Shown piece by piece: positions 62,966-64,000 of a stretch of 64,000 nucleotides of DNA (its first letter is position 1; every line of letters begins with the position of its first letter). A program made the translations under genes and the position numbers. The stretch is from Streptomyces sp. IMTB 2501 (GTDB taxonomy: Bacteria; Actinomycetota; Actinomycetes; Streptomycetales; Streptomycetaceae): assembly GCF_001953885.1 (NCBI RefSeq), contig NZ_MQUS01000002.1:248001-312000 (forward strand). Reading direction: 5' to 3'. The notes under the pieces are model-generated. The model worked only from the letters and a program-made list of their open reading frames with translations, was not told the DNA's origin and made no database searches.

Positions 62966-64000
62966 ATGGGGGAGAACAGCCTGGTTCAGGGCCGGTACCG
63001 GCTGCTCGACCTGATCGGGCGGGGCGGCATGGGCGAGGTGTGGCGGGCCCGGGACGAGTCCCTGGGCCGGCACGTCGCGGTGAAGTGCCTCAAGCCGCTC
63101 GGTCCGTACCGCGATCCGTCCCTCACCCGCGTCCTGCGGGAGCGGTTCCGCCGCGAAGCCCGGGTGGCCGCCGCACTCTCGCACCGCGGTGTGACCGTCG
63201 TGCACGACTTCGGCGAGTCCGACGGGGTCCTCTTCCTGGTGATGGAGCTGCTGGAGGGTCGTGACCTGAGCCGGCTGCTGGAGGACAACAAGGGGCACCC
63301 GCTGCCCGTCGACGATGTGCTGGACATCGCCGCCCAGATCGCCGCCGCCCTCGCTTACACCCATCAACAGGGCGTGGTCCACCGCGACTTGAAACCGGCC
63401 AACATCCTGCGGACGACCGACGGCACCGTGAAGATCTGCGACTTCGGCATAGCCCGCCTCGGCCACGACATCGGCTTCACCACCCGGCTGACCGGCACCG
63501 GAGTGGCCCTCGGAACCCCGCACTACATGTCCCCGGAACAGATCGTCGGCGGCGAGGTCGACCGGCGCAGCGACCTGTACTCACTGGGCTGCGTGCTGTA
63601 CGAAATCGCCACCGGGGCACCGCCGTTCGACCTGGAGGACGCCTGGGCGGTCCTCATCGGCCACCGCGACACCCCGCCCCGGCCCCCACGTGAACGACGC
63701 CCGGAGCTGCCCGGCCGTCTCGACGAGATCATCCTCGGCCTGCTGGCCAAAGATCCCGAGGAACGGCCGTACGACGCGGGGGAGCTGGTCCGCCGCATTC
63801 GAGACGGGCGCGCAACGACCTCCTCCGTCAAGGCCCTACGGCCCGCGCTCCCCGACGCCGGAGTGCGGCTGCCGTCCTGGACCCGGGGCATGGCCACCGG
63901 CCACAAGGCGCTCGGTCCCGGGCCCGGCGCGCTGCCCACGGATCCCGGGGCGGCCCTGACCGGCCGGTGGGACGCCCCGGCCGCCGGCGCCGCGGTGACC
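62966..64000 (+). CDS. Ser/Thr protein kinase (partial, runs off the window)
   Basis: The first 345 residues of a PknB-type kinase. The Gly-rich loop is LIGRGGMGEVWRARD, the catalytic Lys is K40 in HVAVKCLKP, the catalytic loop is VVHRDLKPANIL, the metal loop CDFGIARL, and GTPHYMSPEQI closes the activation segment. The kinase domain ends near residue 275, followed by a Pro/Gly-rich juxtamembrane-like stretch. No stop occurs before base 64000, so any sensor domain is beyond the window. ATG 62966 opens MGENSLVQGRYRL. Confidence 0.93.
   Translation, partial: MGENSLVQGRYRLLDLIGRGGMGEVWRARDESLGRHVAVKCLKPLGPYRDPSLTRVLRERFRREARVAAALSHRGVTVVHDFGESDGVLFLVMELLEGRDLSRLLEDNKGHPLPVDDVLDIAAQIAAALAYTHQQGVVHRDLKPANILRTTDGTVKICDFGIARLGHDIGFTTRLTGTGVALGTPHYMSPEQIVGGEVDRRSDLYSLGCVLYEIATGAPPFDLEDAWAVLIGHRDTPPRPPRERRPELPGRLDEIILGLLAKDPEERPYDAGELVRRIRDGRATTSSVKALRPALPDAGVRLPSWTRGMATGHKALGPGPGALPTDPGAALTGRWDAPAAGAAVT

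Overview
The window reads as chromosome of a high-GC actinomycete, almost certainly a Streptomyces. GC is very high, GTG and TTG starts are common, adjacent genes overlap by ATGA or GTGA, and several families are typical of the genus (DUF6479, Rv1733c-like, STAS/ANTAR/GAF, SpoIIE phosphatase). I saw no rRNA, tRNA or CRISPR array.

Layout. 1-2.5 kb: end of an SMP-30/strictosidine-synthase-like gene, a fluoride-channel pair around a DUF190 gene, and uppP. 2.6-8.3 kb: a FadR-type regulator followed by asparagine permease, asparaginase, aspartase and glutaminase, a coherent Asn/Gln/Asp catabolic block. 8.4-13.4 kb: two polyprenol-phosphate-mannose-type glycosyltransferases, a D,D-carboxypeptidase, and a short Rho paralogue whose primary RNA-binding residues look lost. 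13.7-15.5 kb: a broken P450 joined to a broken beta-helix gene. 15.5-24 kb: small metabolic genes with local regulators (PadR, GntR/UTRA, MarR), several with visible operator palindromes. 24-31 kb: a MITE-like element inside a decayed VWA gene, a HemK-like methyltransferase and a SpoIIE phosphatase. 31-39 kb: a FadH-type dienoyl-CoA reductase, cell-surface proteins, a GH75 chitosanase and the PTS-type dihydroxyacetone kinase dhaKLM.

40.0-49.0 kb holds the most notable locus, a five-gene operon-like cluster. Its first gene is a carrier domain fused to the six-TM, three-soluble-domain membrane machine of epsilon-poly-L-lysine synthetase, but with no adenylation domain. The second is an NRPS (partial C, A, T, TE) whose A-domain pocket resembles 2,4-diaminobutyrate codes. 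A TauD/SyrP-like oxygenase and SbnB- and SbnA-like enzymes for L-2,3-diaminopropionate (Dap) follow. Together they predict a membrane-made, probably secreted Dap homopolymer or oligomer, possibly hydroxylated, built by a split Pls-type synthetase. Degenerate DNA lies on both sides, with an IS110 remnant upstream.

49.9-64 kb: a DUF998 membrane protein, an S53 peptidase beside a CHAT-WD40 protein, a PfpI-like protein, a UdgX remnant, STAS and STAS-ANTAR-GAF regulators, an RpiB-like isomerase, an acyl-CoA dehydrogenase/MpaB oxygenase pair behind a KstR-like operator, and the start of a Ser/Thr protein kinase that runs off the end.
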